Counted from the stretch's first letter, positions 1-8,777 are shown. The stretch: DNA of 64,000 bases from Prolixibacteraceae bacterium UBA6029 (GCA_002429385.1 DIZL01000073.1:32856-96855), one strand, 5' to 3'. Numbers and translations: made by a program. The notes: generated from the letters alone by a model not told the origin.

Positions 1-58
1 ATTATAAGGAGCAGGTATAGCCTTGGTACTCCCCGGATAGATTGCTGATATCAAAAGA

Positions 59-113
59 AAAAGGCAATCCAGCCGTCAGGATACCTTGGTAGCCTTGGGC
101 TGGATTGCCTTTT
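59..113 (-). terminator. Intrinsic terminator of the multiheme operon
   Basis: A 16-bp stem (AAAAGGCAATCCAGCC at 59-74 with its complement at 98-113) is followed on the minus strand by a T-rich run. It lies 25 bases beyond the stop codon of the 19-heme cytochrome gene, so it probably ends that operon. The stem is also A-flanked on the plus side, so it could act in both directions. Confidence 0.75.
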
Positions 114-138
114 CTCCTAAAAAATATTTACACAAATA

Positions 139-2934
139 TTAATGAAACAGCAGTGAATAGATGATGAAAATGACCTGGATAATTCCGGTGAACAGGAAGA
201 TATAGCCAAAGAACTTTACGAACGTCATTTGTTTTTTCGAGAAGTCTTTCTTCACAGTTACACTTTCAAGCATTCCGGTTTTTTCCAGATCCTCGTATTC
301 CCTTGGCCTGTCGGCCTTGTATTCTTCAAACAATACGTGACCGGTAAATACAACGGTATCCATTGGGAACGACTCAGGGCGAAGGTGAGTATTGAAGAAA
401 TGGATGGTGAAAATAAATCCAACAGCCAATAAGGCCTCATCACTATGGATGATCTGGGCCACATTGATGACCCATCCCGGCAACAAGTTGGTAAAGAATA
501 CAGGGAACCACAGGATTAGTCCCGTTGAGCCGATAACCACAACCCCCCAGAACACAGCCATGTAATCAAATTTTTCCCAGTAGGTCCAACGGCCATATTG
601 CGGGCGTGGACCACGGCCGACAAACCATTTTACAGAGGCCCAAAAGTCCTTCAAATCCTGAAGATTGAACATGAGTGAATTATAGCCAAAGATGAAACCG
701 GACAGGTTCTGTTTTTTGCTGATTTTCATTTTCACCAGAGAGAACACATGATAAGCAAAATAGCCAAAAGTGATTACCGCAGCAAAACGGTGAATAATAC
801 CGGCATTTTGAGCTCCGCCAAGTAACTTTACAAATATTTTGGCCCATCCCATATAGGCGAACTTCAGCAACATACCCGTGAAGGCAAGTGACAGGAAGCT
901 GACAATTACAAAGATATGGGTGATGCGCTGGCTCTTTGTGAATCGCCGGATATAGACTTTATCGCCCGGTTCCAGCACATGTACCTTCTTTTTGCGCATG
1001 GCATCAATAGACCGTGGCAACCAAAGCAGGGTGTGAAGACCGAAGAAGATAAATACACTGACCAGTAAACTGGTCATGGCCCAGAACGTATAATACAGCC
1101 ATGGGAATTTACTCTTATTCGAATGGGTGGCATGAGTTAAATAGCCTGTAAATTTCTCATTGGCATCAGCATGGCATTTCTGGCATGTAGCTACAATATT
1201 ATTCGGATTTATAGAAGATTTTGGGTTACGCCTGTTATAAATGCTGTGGGCCCCGTGACAATCCGAACAACGGGCCGCCTGCAAATATCCAAGCTGATAG
1301 ACTTTGCCATGATAGGTTTCCAGGTAAGTTTCGGCCAGTTTCGAATGACACTTGCCACATTGAACTGTTATTTCAGACATAAATTTATCCTGATGTACTT
1401 CGGACATGTTATGCGCGGTATGGCAGGTTGCACAAGTCGGATATTTCAATTCGCTGGTACTGTCACGATAAGCATGGTCGCTGGCAATATACTGATTGTA
1501 AATACCCTTATGGCAATTTCCACAAGTAGCACCAATATTTTTAGGATTAACTGATGACCTCGGGTCAGAGGCTCTCAGCATAAAATGCGTGGTATGGCAA
1601 TCGGTACACACAGCTACCGAAAGTAATCCCTTTTCAGCAAGGCTTCGTCCATGCACACTGGTCGAATAATCGTTGAAGGCATCAATTTCACGAAGATTTG
1701 TTCCTTCGACAGCTTTTCCGCCTTTACGGTGACACTGTCCACAGAGTTTAGGAATGGAAGAACGGTAGATCGGTGAACTTTCGTCGGTCTTTGGTTTAAC
1801 CAGGTGGGTTCCGTGGCAATCGGTACAATATGGGGCATTTGGCTTCTTATTGAAATAGGCCTGACCATGCCCACTGGCAAAGTAAATATCCGATTCAGCA
1901 GCATGACAGGCAGAGCAGTCAACCTTTCCAGCCGTTTCGCATGGGCGAGCCAGATGTATCGTTACATCCGAGTGGCATTTCACACAGGTGATATTTTTGT
2001 GGGTTGAAACAGCCAGATCGCCAACTTCCACTTTTAATGAAATGATCTTATTGTTGACCGTTTTGTGTGTATCCGCTTTGTCATGGCACTTCAGACAAGT
2101 ATTATCCGAAATGGTCGATATGAGATTAATTAATTCGACCTTATGAGGTGGGTGGCAGGAAGTACAAGCAGGAATTGCTCCGGGTTTCTTCTCCCAAAGT
2201 TCCTTATTGATCACTTTTGTATGAACATCCTCGATTCGGGCATGGCATTGCATACAGGTTGCAGCAATGTTCAAGGGCGAGATGCTTGAGGATACATTGG
2301 TGTGCGGCAATATAAGGTGGTTGCCGTGACAGTTGTTACAGGTCGCAGAAACAATCAAACCCTTTTTATATAAACCCTGGCCATGAATACCTTCGCTGTA
2401 GTTTTCAAGGATATTGTGCTCGGAGATGTTATAATTCTTTGCAACAGGCGCTCCCTCTTTGTGACATGAACCACATAAAACCGGGATATTCATTTTATAG
2501 GTTCGCGACTTAGTATCGGCAGATTTCAGGATATCATGAGTACCATGACAATCCTTACACGTGGGGGCCAACTTTTCGCCATTAAGAAATGCTTGTCCAT
2601 GTACTCCCCTGAAATATTTATCCTTGGCATCGGTATGGCAAGTTCCGCAATCGACAGGTTTTAATGATTCAGGATGAGGAAATTCAGCCACAGCAGCATC
2701 CTTATGACAAGAGGCACAAGTTACGCTCTTATGAACGGAGTGTTCAAGTGCATTGGCAGGCACATACCTGGATACCTTTTTACCTGGTTTGGCAGAAGTC
2801 AAACCTGCATCATCGTGACAGGCCAGGCAATCCTCATTGGTTTGTGCCGACAAATTTGAAATTCCCAGAAACATCATCATGACAAGCATAATGAATACCA
2901 TGGGATTCAATCTTTTAATCCTTGTGTGTATCAT
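139..2934 (-). CDS. 19-heme cytochrome c fused to a cytochrome b (b561-like) membrane module
   Basis: The protein (931 residues from this start) begins with a signal peptide (hydrophobic VFIMLVMMMFLGISN, then AQ). It carries 19 CXXCH heme c motifs between about residues 36 and 588, and ends in a membrane domain of several helices (about 614-930) with spaced histidines as in cytochrome b561/formate dehydrogenase gamma subunits. The reading frame is open to an ATG at 3027, but the ATG at 2934 puts the signal peptide at the N-terminus and is preferred. The heme part contains an internal duplication: hemes 2-9 and 10-17 share spacing and words such as HGQA and CxDCHGTH, and hemes 18-19 resemble hemes 6-7. 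The fusion suggests quinol oxidation or quinone reduction in the membrane coupled directly to a periplasmic heme wire. Last gene of the locus. The electron donor and acceptor cannot be read from sequence. Confidence 0.9.
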   Translation of the reverse strand: MIHTRIKRLNPMVFIMLVMMMFLGISNLSAQTNEDCLACHDDAGLTSAKPGKKVSRYVPANALEHSVHKSVTCASCHKDAAVAEFPHPESLKPVDCGTCHTDAKDKYFRGVHGQAFLNGEKLAPTCKDCHGTHDILKSADTKSRTYKMNIPVLCGSCHKEGAPVAKNYNISEHNILENYSEGIHGQGLYKKGLIVSATCNNCHGNHLILPHTNVSSSISPLNIAATCMQCHARIEDVHTKVINKELWEKKPGAIPACTSCHPPHKVELINLISTISDNTCLKCHDKADTHKTVNNKIISLKVEVGDLAVSTHKNITCVKCHSDVTIHLARPCETAGKVDCSACHAAESDIYFASGHGQAYFNKKPNAPYCTDCHGTHLVKPKTDESSPIYRSSIPKLCGQCHRKGGKAVEGTNLREIDAFNDYSTSVHGRSLAEKGLLSVAVCTDCHTTHFMLRASDPRSSVNPKNIGATCGNCHKGIYNQYIASDHAYRDSTSELKYPTCATCHTAHNMSEVHQDKFMSEITVQCGKCHSKLAETYLETYHGKVYQLGYLQAARCSDCHGAHSIYNRRNPKSSINPNNIVATCQKCHADANEKFTGYLTHATHSNKSKFPWLYYTFWAMTSLLVSVFIFFGLHTLLWLPRSIDAMRKKKVHVLEPGDKVYIRRFTKSQRITHIFVIVSFLSLAFTGMLLKFAYMGWAKIFVKLLGGAQNAGIIHRFAAVITFGYFAYHVFSLVKMKISKKQNLSGFIFGYNSLMFNLQDLKDFWASVKWFVGRGPRPQYGRWTYWEKFDYMAVFWGVVVIGSTGLILWFPVFFTNLLPGWVINVAQIIHSDEALLAVGFIFTIHFFNTHLRPESFPMDTVVFTGHVLFEEYKADRPREYEDLEKTGMLESVTVKKDFSKKQMTFVKFFGYIFLFTGIIQVIFIIYSLLFH

Positions 2935-3081
2935 ACGAAGTTTACTTTCCTTAAATCCTGAAATCGAAATTCCCAGGGATATCATTAACCTGTCAGCTAA
3001 ATAAGACTTAGTATATCCTTCCATCATTCCCCCTGTTTTATATAAGTCTATTGAATCAGTATAATAATTACAATTGGATTC

Positions 3082-3705
3082 TTAATGAACCTGATGCCAA
3101 CCTGTAATAATGCTTTTGAAATTCTCAAGAGGAGATTTACCAATTGAGGCAATATAGAGATGTATCATTAAGAATACTGATATAAAAAATCCCATGGCCG
3201 AATGAACAACTGCGGTAACGAACACACCACTGAAGGCATAAACTTTATCGAGAATGATTTCAGGGAACAAAAGGCCGATTCCGGATATGATTACAACTGG
3301 AACTGCCATATACATAACCATTACATAAGCATATTTCTGTAGTGGATTGAATTTCCTTTTTTCTGAAATTGGATAGGGAGGTTTCATTCCGTGAAACATT
3401 CCCCAGGCATAATATATAGCCTGTTGTATCGGTTTTGCAAAGAATCCACGGGGTTTTATCCTGTAAAATTTACCGTTTGGGGTAACCACATTTCCGATGA
3501 AATAAATAAAATAACTTAGGGTTACCAGGGTACCTGCAATATTGTGAAGCTTAACGATCAGATTGAATCCAAGAATATGCGAGGACTCCACACTGGATTG
3601 CATGGAAATACCGGTAATGATTAGTGTGACAATCCCTAAGGCATTAATTCCGTGCCAGATTCTTAACCAGACGGGATAAAAATATAGTTTTTCAGTAGCT
3701 GCCAT
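3082..3705 (-). CDS. Cytochrome b561-family membrane subunit
   Basis: This 207-residue integral membrane protein has about four hydrophobic helices and histidines in helix contexts (YPVWLRIWHGINALG near the N-terminus, IVKLHNIAGT, VVHSAMGFF, LMIHLYI), the pattern of the di-heme b561/Ni-Fe hydrogenase b-type cytochrome family. Its start lies one base beyond the stop of the seven-heme cytochrome gene, so the two are co-translated and probably form a quinol:cytochrome c module in the inner membrane. The family moves electrons between the quinone pool and a periplasmic partner; the partner here is inferred from gene order. Confidence 0.85.
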   Translation of the reverse strand: MAATEKLYFYPVWLRIWHGINALGIVTLIITGISMQSSVESSHILGFNLIVKLHNIAGTLVTLSYFIYFIGNVVTPNGKFYRIKPRGFFAKPIQQAIYYAWGMFHGMKPPYPISEKRKFNPLQKYAYVMVMYMAVPVVIISGIGLLFPEIILDKVYAFSGVFVTAVVHSAMGFFISVFLMIHLYIASIGKSPLENFKSIITGWHQVH

Positions 3706-3706
3706 T

Positions 3707-4645
3707 TTATTTCTTTTTAATTATTCTGAAAATACCATGGATTAAAATTCCACATAGAGCAATAAAGAAAATCAGAATACTTGCCAATTTTAGTAATGGG
3801 ATTTGGTGTGAACCAATGATATAGGATTCGTTTGCCAAAACAGTATTTAAAGTGCCGTTCTCAGAACGTTTCTGTAGATTCTGATATTTGTACAAGGAGG
3901 CTTTTAAGCGGGAGTTTGCTGAGTGGCATTCAACACATTTTTTCAAAGCCTTCTCTTTGGGCAATATATTGTGTGAGACCATGAGACTATCAGCCACTTC
4001 AGTGTGACATTCAATACATCTGACATGGGCAAAATGAAGTTCCTGATTTGGTAACCACTCATGAACCTGAATTAATTTTGGATTATCATGCCCCGATACC
4101 ATTTTGTATTTTTTCATGTCGTTGTGGCACGAAAGGCACATCTTGTTGCTGTAATCGACAATTTCGAGAACATCGCTGCTGGTACGGGCGGTGGCTTTAT
4201 AAGTATGTTGGCTGTGACATTTTGTACAGGTAAAATTATCACCATATACTTTGTAATGAACACTTTTCTTAAACTCCTCGTCAATCCGTTCAAAATGATA
4301 GGTGGCAAATGAAGCATCTCCTCCATGACAATCCAGACAGGTACTTAAAGGTTGTAGTTTTAAGGTCGCCTGATGCGGGTATGTGCCATATTCAGAGGAA
4401 TGGCAATCTGTACAATCAAACTGTTTATGAACTCCATGTGTTAATCCAACGGTATCAATAATAAAATAAGGATTCATCAACCTTTTTTCTACCTTATTCT
4501 TTACCGTATTCATGAATGAATACGATTGATTGGAATGACATTTTAGACATTGGTGATGCTGGGCATTCTTGTATGATTGTGCCGGGACAATTCCAGTGGT
4601 GCAAAATAAAAATAGACAAACAAAAATAACCGAAGTATATTTCAT
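3707..4645 (-). CDS. Seven-heme periplasmic cytochrome c with C-terminal membrane anchor
   Basis: This 312-residue protein starts with a signal peptide (YTSVIFVCLFLFCTTGIVPAQ), contains seven CXXCH motifs (CLKCH, CTDCH, CLDCH, CTKCH, CLSCH, CIECH, CVECH) and ends in one hydrophobic helix followed by IFRIIKKK. The layout places the heme domain in the periplasm, tethered to the inner membrane. Extra histidines (for example THGVHKQF, SVHYKVY, HFAHVRC) can serve as distal ligands, implying bis-His hemes. It is translationally adjacent to the cytochrome b gene downstream and separated from the DUF5777 gene upstream by a terminator-like hairpin, so it may begin its own transcript. No active-site signature of nitrite or tetrathionate reductases was recognised. 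Confidence 0.88.
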   Translation of the reverse strand: MKYTSVIFVCLFLFCTTGIVPAQSYKNAQHHQCLKCHSNQSYSFMNTVKNKVEKRLMNPYFIIDTVGLTHGVHKQFDCTDCHSSEYGTYPHQATLKLQPLSTCLDCHGGDASFATYHFERIDEEFKKSVHYKVYGDNFTCTKCHSQHTYKATARTSSDVLEIVDYSNKMCLSCHNDMKKYKMVSGHDNPKLIQVHEWLPNQELHFAHVRCIECHTEVADSLMVSHNILPKEKALKKCVECHSANSRLKASLYKYQNLQKRSENGTLNTVLANESYIIGSHQIPLLKLASILIFFIALCGILIHGIFRIIKKK

Positions 4646-4775
4646 GGGTATAAAAGATTATAAAGTTGAATTTTGCTTCAGTGAAAGTACACTGAAGCAA
4701 ATTTCAAAAATCACTTTCAAAAAGAGAAGTAAACAAATATTTTAACAATATATAATCAATGCTTCCGGCGTTAGT

Positions 4776-4817
4776 AAAAAATGGTAATATCCTCAGATAA
4801 GGAATATTACCATTTTT
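4776..4817 (-). terminator. Hairpin between DUF5777 gene and seven-heme cytochrome gene
   Basis: The stem AAAAATGGTAATATCC pairs with GGAATATTACCATTTTT with one bulge; the loop is about 8 bases and U-rich flanks are on both sides. It lies just downstream of the DUF5777 gene stop (4848) on the minus strand, so it may terminate or attenuate the upstream half of the locus. Confidence 0.65.
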
Positions 4818-4847
4818 ATTAAAACTTATCTTAAAAATTCCTTAGTA

Positions 4848-5810
4848 TTAATATGCCCAAAGTCTTGTGATAACAAAGCCAATTGACCAACCTTTGTTCT
4901 GCCAGTCATTCTGGTTGTACATGATATTATCCTGTGGCAACATTGAACTGGATGAACCCATAAACATCTGGAAAGCATGGGTACCGGTTGAAACCTCGTA
5001 ACCAATAGCCAGATTTGGTTTAGACGGATTTTTCAATATGGCTTGTTCAGACATTTGTTTGATCTTTAAAGGCTGGTCGTAGTTGAAAATGATCGAACCC
5101 TGAGGCGTAACTTTAATTCGACCACTTACATGAGCACCTAATTTATCATGATCATAACCTCCAACAACCAGATTATTAGCGACATCATTAACTGAATTGT
5201 AATGGGTAAAACTTAATCCAGCCTGAAGCGAAAACTCTTTGCAGAATTTACGGCTTATAATAATTTCAGAGAAATAACTTAACCGATCCTGTAATTCAAT
5301 TTTGTTGGGTAACCCATTATGGTAAGCTATTCTTACCTGATCTGTTTGATATGAACTCAAAGGTCTGCCATCAATAGCGACATTACCATACAATGCAACA
5401 GATACCGGAATCGTATTTTTACGGGTCTGTTGAAGTAAAGACCATTTGGCATTCAGATCAGTAATATTCTTTTCACCGTTCATGCCTTTTTTAGTCAGGC
5501 CAGCGCCAATCTGCAGATTCTTGGCAATAACATAGTCTAAAGCTAAACGGATGTTTGCTGATCCATAAACACCCCACATATCTGTACTCCCATTCTCGAT
5601 GGTTCCGAATTTGTGTTGTATCCCAAACTCGAGGGTTTTTTTCTCAGGAATGACAGTGGTTTGGGCGTCGATCAGATAACCACTTTCAAAAGCGCCAGTT
5701 ACTGGAAAGTCTTTTTCTTTAGCACCGGTTGTTTCAGTTGCTTCTTTCTGTGCAAATGAAATAGTCGTTATTAGGGAAAAAAGAATTATAAATAAAATAT
5801 TTTTTTTCAT
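4848..5810 (-). CDS. DUF5777-family outer-membrane beta-barrel protein
   Basis: This 320-residue protein has a signal peptide (KKNILFIILFSLITTISFAQ) and then alternating amphipathic strands typical of a small outer-membrane barrel (LEFGIQHKFG, GSANIRLALDYVI, LQIGAGLTKKG, FSLQAGLSFTHYN). It ends in WSIGFVITRLWAY, an aromatic C-terminal strand expected for BAM-dependent folding. The sequence matches my memory of the Bacteroidota family DUF5777. Genes of this family are commonly next to cytochrome c lipoproteins; here it lies between a one-heme lipoprotein and a seven-heme cytochrome. A role as the outer-membrane sheath of an electron conduit is possible but is inference. Confidence 0.8.
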   Translation of the reverse strand: MKKNILFIILFSLITTISFAQKEATETTGAKEKDFPVTGAFESGYLIDAQTTVIPEKKTLEFGIQHKFGTIENGSTDMWGVYGSANIRLALDYVIAKNLQIGAGLTKKGMNGEKNITDLNAKWSLLQQTRKNTIPVSVALYGNVAIDGRPLSSYQTDQVRIAYHNGLPNKIELQDRLSYFSEIIISRKFCKEFSLQAGLSFTHYNSVNDVANNLVVGGYDHDKLGAHVSGRIKVTPQGSIIFNYDQPLKIKQMSEQAILKNPSKPNLAIGYEVSTGTHAFQMFMGSSSSMLPQDNIMYNQNDWQNKGWSIGFVITRLWAY

Positions 5811-5834
5811 TTCAGCGAATATTAAATGTTTGCA

Positions 5835-6227
5835 CTAATTGTTTTTAGCTCCTTCTTTAATCCATGTAAGAATTAATGCAGCTTGTGTCGCAGAGACCTT
5901 GGCATAATGATTACCCGAAGATGCATTGACATAAAGAATGCTGCTTTCAGGAGTGGCCGTATTGACATATTGAGGTACAATTTGCGAATAGACTGTAGTT
6001 GGATTCGATAAATCGGGAGATCCTAATCCACCTGGCTTATGACATTGGGTACATTTATCACCAGTTGAAAAAACAGGTACAATTTGTGAGGCAAAACTGA
6101 TTGGTTGTCCTCTGTTATCGATTACCGGAACATCAACCGGAATAATAAAATCGTATTTACATCCTGTGAACAACAAAGAAAACAAAGCTAAAATAAGGAA
6201 TATGTTACGTCTTTTCATTGTATTCAT
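5835..6227 (-). CDS. One-heme cytochrome c-like lipoprotein
   Basis: This 130-residue protein has a lipoprotein signal with lipobox LLFTGC (Cys23), followed by a short domain with one CTQCH motif and a Met-free tail rich in small residues. PVFSTGDKCTQCHKPGG resembles the heme-binding segment found near DUF5777 proteins in Bacteroidota. It is 24 bases from the DUF5777 gene, so the two are likely co-transcribed. It is expected in the periplasm or at the outer membrane, handing electrons to or from the barrel partner. An axial sixth ligand is not obvious from sequence; the His in NHYAKVSATQ is a candidate. Confidence 0.78.
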   Translation of the reverse strand: MNTMKRRNIFLILALFSLLFTGCKYDFIIPVDVPVIDNRGQPISFASQIVPVFSTGDKCTQCHKPGGLGSPDLSNPTTVYSQIVPQYVNTATPESSILYVNASSGNHYAKVSATQAALILTWIKEGAKNN

Positions 6228-6245
6228 ATTTAAATTGTTAATATA

Positions 6246-6282
6246 AAAAAAGACTTCAATCTTTAAAAAAGAAGTCTTTTTC
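6246..6282 (-). terminator. Intrinsic terminator after the six-heme lipoprotein gene
   Basis: The stem AAAAGACTTC (6248-6257) pairs with GAAGTCTTTT (6271-6280). On the minus strand it is followed by a run of seven or more T. It sits between the six-heme gene and the one-heme gene, so downstream genes depend on read-through or another promoter. Confidence 0.65.
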
Positions 6283-6302
6283 TATCCGTTTACATAATCA
6301 CC

Positions 6303-7349
6303 TTATTGAAGTGCTGCAATTGAATTAAGCAACAAAGCTCTAACATATGGAGGATTGTGAACACCTTCGCTTCTGTCATCCATAAGACCGAAATAATTGA
6401 AGGCTGCCTGTGCCTGAACCATTGGGAACGTTTTAGAAACTGCTGCGTAAGTGAAGACGGTAGGATCAGTTGCGCTTGGTGTAGCAACAACAAGTCCTTT
6501 TGCAATCAAAAGATCGCGCAATTTTACAAGATCAGCGGCAATTTCGGTTTGAACACCATTGTGGTCAAAACTTTTGTCTGTAGCGTTATGACAGGTATTA
6601 CAAGCAGCAAGACTAGGAATCAATGAGTGGCCACCCTGGCCATTTGTAAATGTAGCCATATGACAACCTGTACATGCCCCTACATAATGTGTTGAAGAAC
6701 CTGGTGCGGGATAAGCAACTGAACCTGGGATTTCAGCAAAACCAACTCCAGCTACGATATTTCCCTGAGGACCATGATGTGGCCCAATCCTTGTAGATAC
6801 AGCAAATGTTGCACCTGGTTTTGCAATATTCGGTTCTGCTGTTCTGGCCTGGTGACAGTTCACACAGAGATTACTGTTATTCTTGAAATCAAACATGTAA
6901 GTTGCACTAATATTTGACGGGACTGGTTGTGCGTCAAAACGTAAAGCATAATCTCCTGCTTCAAATGTTTTGTGAAGACCATGGCAGGTAGCACATTCCC
7001 ATGGGCTTGGATTGGTAATTGTACCAGCTACTGCACCTAATGTTGCATATTCCATAAATCCTTGTGATGAGTGGCAACGTGCACACGAAGGATTTCCACC
7101 TTCTGAAGCCACAGCAACTGCACCTACAGCGTGTTCTGACATGGCAAATTCTGCCTTTTTCTGATCCATTGATGTACCGGCATGACATGCAAGACATGTT
7201 ACAGTTCCGGCAGCGCCGTCTTGACCGTTAGTTCCGTTTGTACCATTAGTACCAGCGAGACCCTGAGGACCCTCTTTTACGCAGGAGGGAGCAATACACA
7301 TGATTACAAATGCAAAGAGCAAAAGTCGTGAGAAATTTTTAAGTTTCAT
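6303..7349 (-). CDS. Six-heme cytochrome c lipoprotein with collagen-like linker
   Basis: This 348-residue protein has a lipobox (IAPSC, Cys23). Next comes a stretch of seven Gly-X-Y triplets (GPQ GLA GTN GTN GTN GQD GAA) at about residues 27-48. A heme domain with six CXXCH motifs follows: CLACH, CARCH, CATCH, CVNCH, CTGCH, CNTCH. The collagen-like run looks like a flexible spacer between lipid anchor and heme domain, as expected for a protein standing off the outer membrane. It is the first gene of the cytochrome set and lies about 155 bases beyond the FNR-type box. Surface exposure is inferred. The C-terminal region is heme-free, and its function is unknown. Confidence 0.85.
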   Translation of the reverse strand: MKLKNFSRLLLFAFVIMCIAPSCVKEGPQGLAGTNGTNGTNGQDGAAGTVTCLACHAGTSMDQKKAEFAMSEHAVGAVAVASEGGNPSCARCHSSQGFMEYATLGAVAGTITNPSPWECATCHGLHKTFEAGDYALRFDAQPVPSNISATYMFDFKNNSNLCVNCHQARTAEPNIAKPGATFAVSTRIGPHHGPQGNIVAGVGFAEIPGSVAYPAPGSSTHYVGACTGCHMATFTNGQGGHSLIPSLAACNTCHNATDKSFDHNGVQTEIAADLVKLRDLLIAKGLVVATPSATDPTVFTYAAVSKTFPMVQAQAAFNYFGLMDDRSEGVHNPPYVRALLLNSIAALQ

Positions 7350-7502
7350 AAATTAAGTATGTTAAGATTATTATTAGTATCCACACATTTCATAATATGC
7401 GAACGGTTTTACACGCGGCTAAAGTAGGAACCTTAGCTGATTATTTCTGATACGTACAATTGATGTTTAGAAGGAAATGATTTGATTATTCACAGTATTT
7501 TT

Positions 7503-7518
7503 ATTGATATATATCAAT
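7503..7518. promoter_or_regulatory. FNR-type operator upstream of the cytochrome locus
   Basis: The 14-base word TTGATATATATCAA (7504-7517), within a 16-base perfect palindrome, matches the FNR consensus TTGAT-N4-ATCAA exactly. It lies in the 186-base gap between the CRP/FNR-type regulator gene and the six-heme lipoprotein gene, so regulation of the cytochrome genes by that regulator is likely. The distance of about 155 bases to the ATG leaves room for an activating position if the transcript has a long leader. Confidence 0.7.
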
Positions 7519-7535
7519 CGCGATAGGCAAAAAAA

Positions 7536-8261
7536 TTATCCTTTTCTGCTTATCAAAGCAAGCGCTTCTTCATCAAGGACATGTAGGCTTCCCCCATCAA
7601 CAGCAATAATTCCTGAAGATTTAAATTCCTTCAAAATACGAATAAAACTCTCCATGGTCATCCCTGTCATATCTGCCAATTCCTGTCTTGAAAGACGAGT
7701 ATCGAATGGATTACAAAGAAATATTTCATTTTTCAGATAAAGGATCAAATCTGCAACTCTGCCAGGCATGTATTTCTGGGTAATTCCAACCAGGTTATTC
7801 AGCATTTGAATATTCTGGCGATTATTCAGCTTTAATAATTCAAAGGCAAACTGACTGTTCGATGATACTAATTCATATATTTTGTCCGAATCGATAAAAC
7901 AACATTCAACTTCAGTAACCGCCTGTACGGTAAAGTGCCTGATTTCATCAACAAATATACCTCCACCGGTTAATATTGAATGAGTAGCGACCAACCGTAA
8001 TATTAATTTCTTATCCCCTTCACCTTCTGCAATGATCTTTGCTAAACCGCGTTTTACACAAACCACATGACTTGCCGAAGTATTTTGTTTCAGAATGGTT
8101 TCACCGGGGTTGAAATGGACATGCCTTTTTTCTTTTACCATCAACTCGAGTTCATTATTTGTAAGGCAATTAAAAATGTTATCCTCCCCGTCGTCAAAAC
8201 AACGGGCGCAACAATGATCCTTACATTTTGAACATGCTTCTTCTATTCTTCTCGGTTCCAT
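7536..8261 (-). CDS. CRP/FNR-family transcriptional regulator
   Basis: This 241-residue protein has an N-terminal cysteine cluster (CSKCKDHCCARC at residues 10-21), a cyclic-nucleotide-binding-like barrel (HFNPGETILKQNTSASHVVCVKRGLAKI, about 48-75) and a C-terminal winged helix with LSRQELADMTGMTMESFIRILKEF (about 190-213). The helix-turn-helix ends in ESFIRILKEF, close to the ESFxRxL pattern of FNR-like recognition helices that read TTGAT. The cysteine cluster could hold an Fe-S cluster or sense redox; this is inference. It sits directly upstream of the multiheme genes on the same strand, with an FNR-type box between them. Confidence 0.88.
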   Translation of the reverse strand: MEPRRIEEACSKCKDHCCARCFDDGEDNIFNCLTNNELELMVKEKRHVHFNPGETILKQNTSASHVVCVKRGLAKIIAEGEGDKKLILRLVATHSILTGGGIFVDEIRHFTVQAVTEVECCFIDSDKIYELVSSNSQFAFELLKLNNRQNIQMLNNLVGITQKYMPGRVADLILYLKNEIFLCNPFDTRLSRQELADMTGMTMESFIRILKEFKSSGIIAVDGGSLHVLDEEALALISRKG

Positions 8262-8323
8262 AATTTAAATAAATCCTGCAGATCAATTAACCTCAGGATT
8301 TTTAATTGGGTTCATCATTTTGT

Positions 8324-8721
8324 TCGTGGAGCTGGCGGGAATCGAACCCGCGTCCAAACGAGGAAGCAATATGCTTTCTACATGTTTATCCCCAGACTTT
8401 ATTTTCGAGTAAAAGCTGGATCAGGGCCACCGACTTTTACCTTATCTTCTTAATTTTGCAGAAGTTACGAAGCCTCACTTCCACTATCCCCGATTTATTT
8501 GCACCGCCTGATCGGGCCGCTTCAGGGAAGTAGCACCCGGGCGATGTCTCGTTCCAGTATCTAATACCGGAATAAAGTATAACCTACTTAGTTCGGTTAC
8601 GCAGCAAGAGCGTAGTTATTTTCGCCAATTGAATTGTGAACGCCGAGTTTTACGGGCTGTGCGATCAAGGCCCTACATGCTTACATACCTCTTCTACCCG
8701 CTGTCAAAACCAGTCAGCCCC
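8324..8721 (-). ncRNA. ssrA: tmRNA (transfer-messenger RNA)
   Basis: The 5' end (minus strand, from 8721) reads GGGGCTGACTGGTTTTGACA, the standard tmRNA start. The 3' end carries a T-arm (GGTTCGATTCCCGCC) and CAGCTCCA, which pairs with the 5' end. The tag reading frame at 8600-8626 encodes GENNYALAA and stops with TAA (8597-8599); the first alanine comes from the charged tmRNA. The last three bases after the discriminator read CGA, so CCA is not encoded and must be added. It rescues stalled ribosomes with SmpB. Confidence 0.97.
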
Positions 8722-8777
8722 GGTATTAAGGACGACAAAAATACAAAATTTCAGCTAAATTTAGAAGTTAACTCCTT

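Noticed and set aside
1614..2007. Opposite-strand and shifted frames inside the 19-heme cytochrome gene
   Set aside because: They have no start context or motif and are fully inside a well-supported gene.
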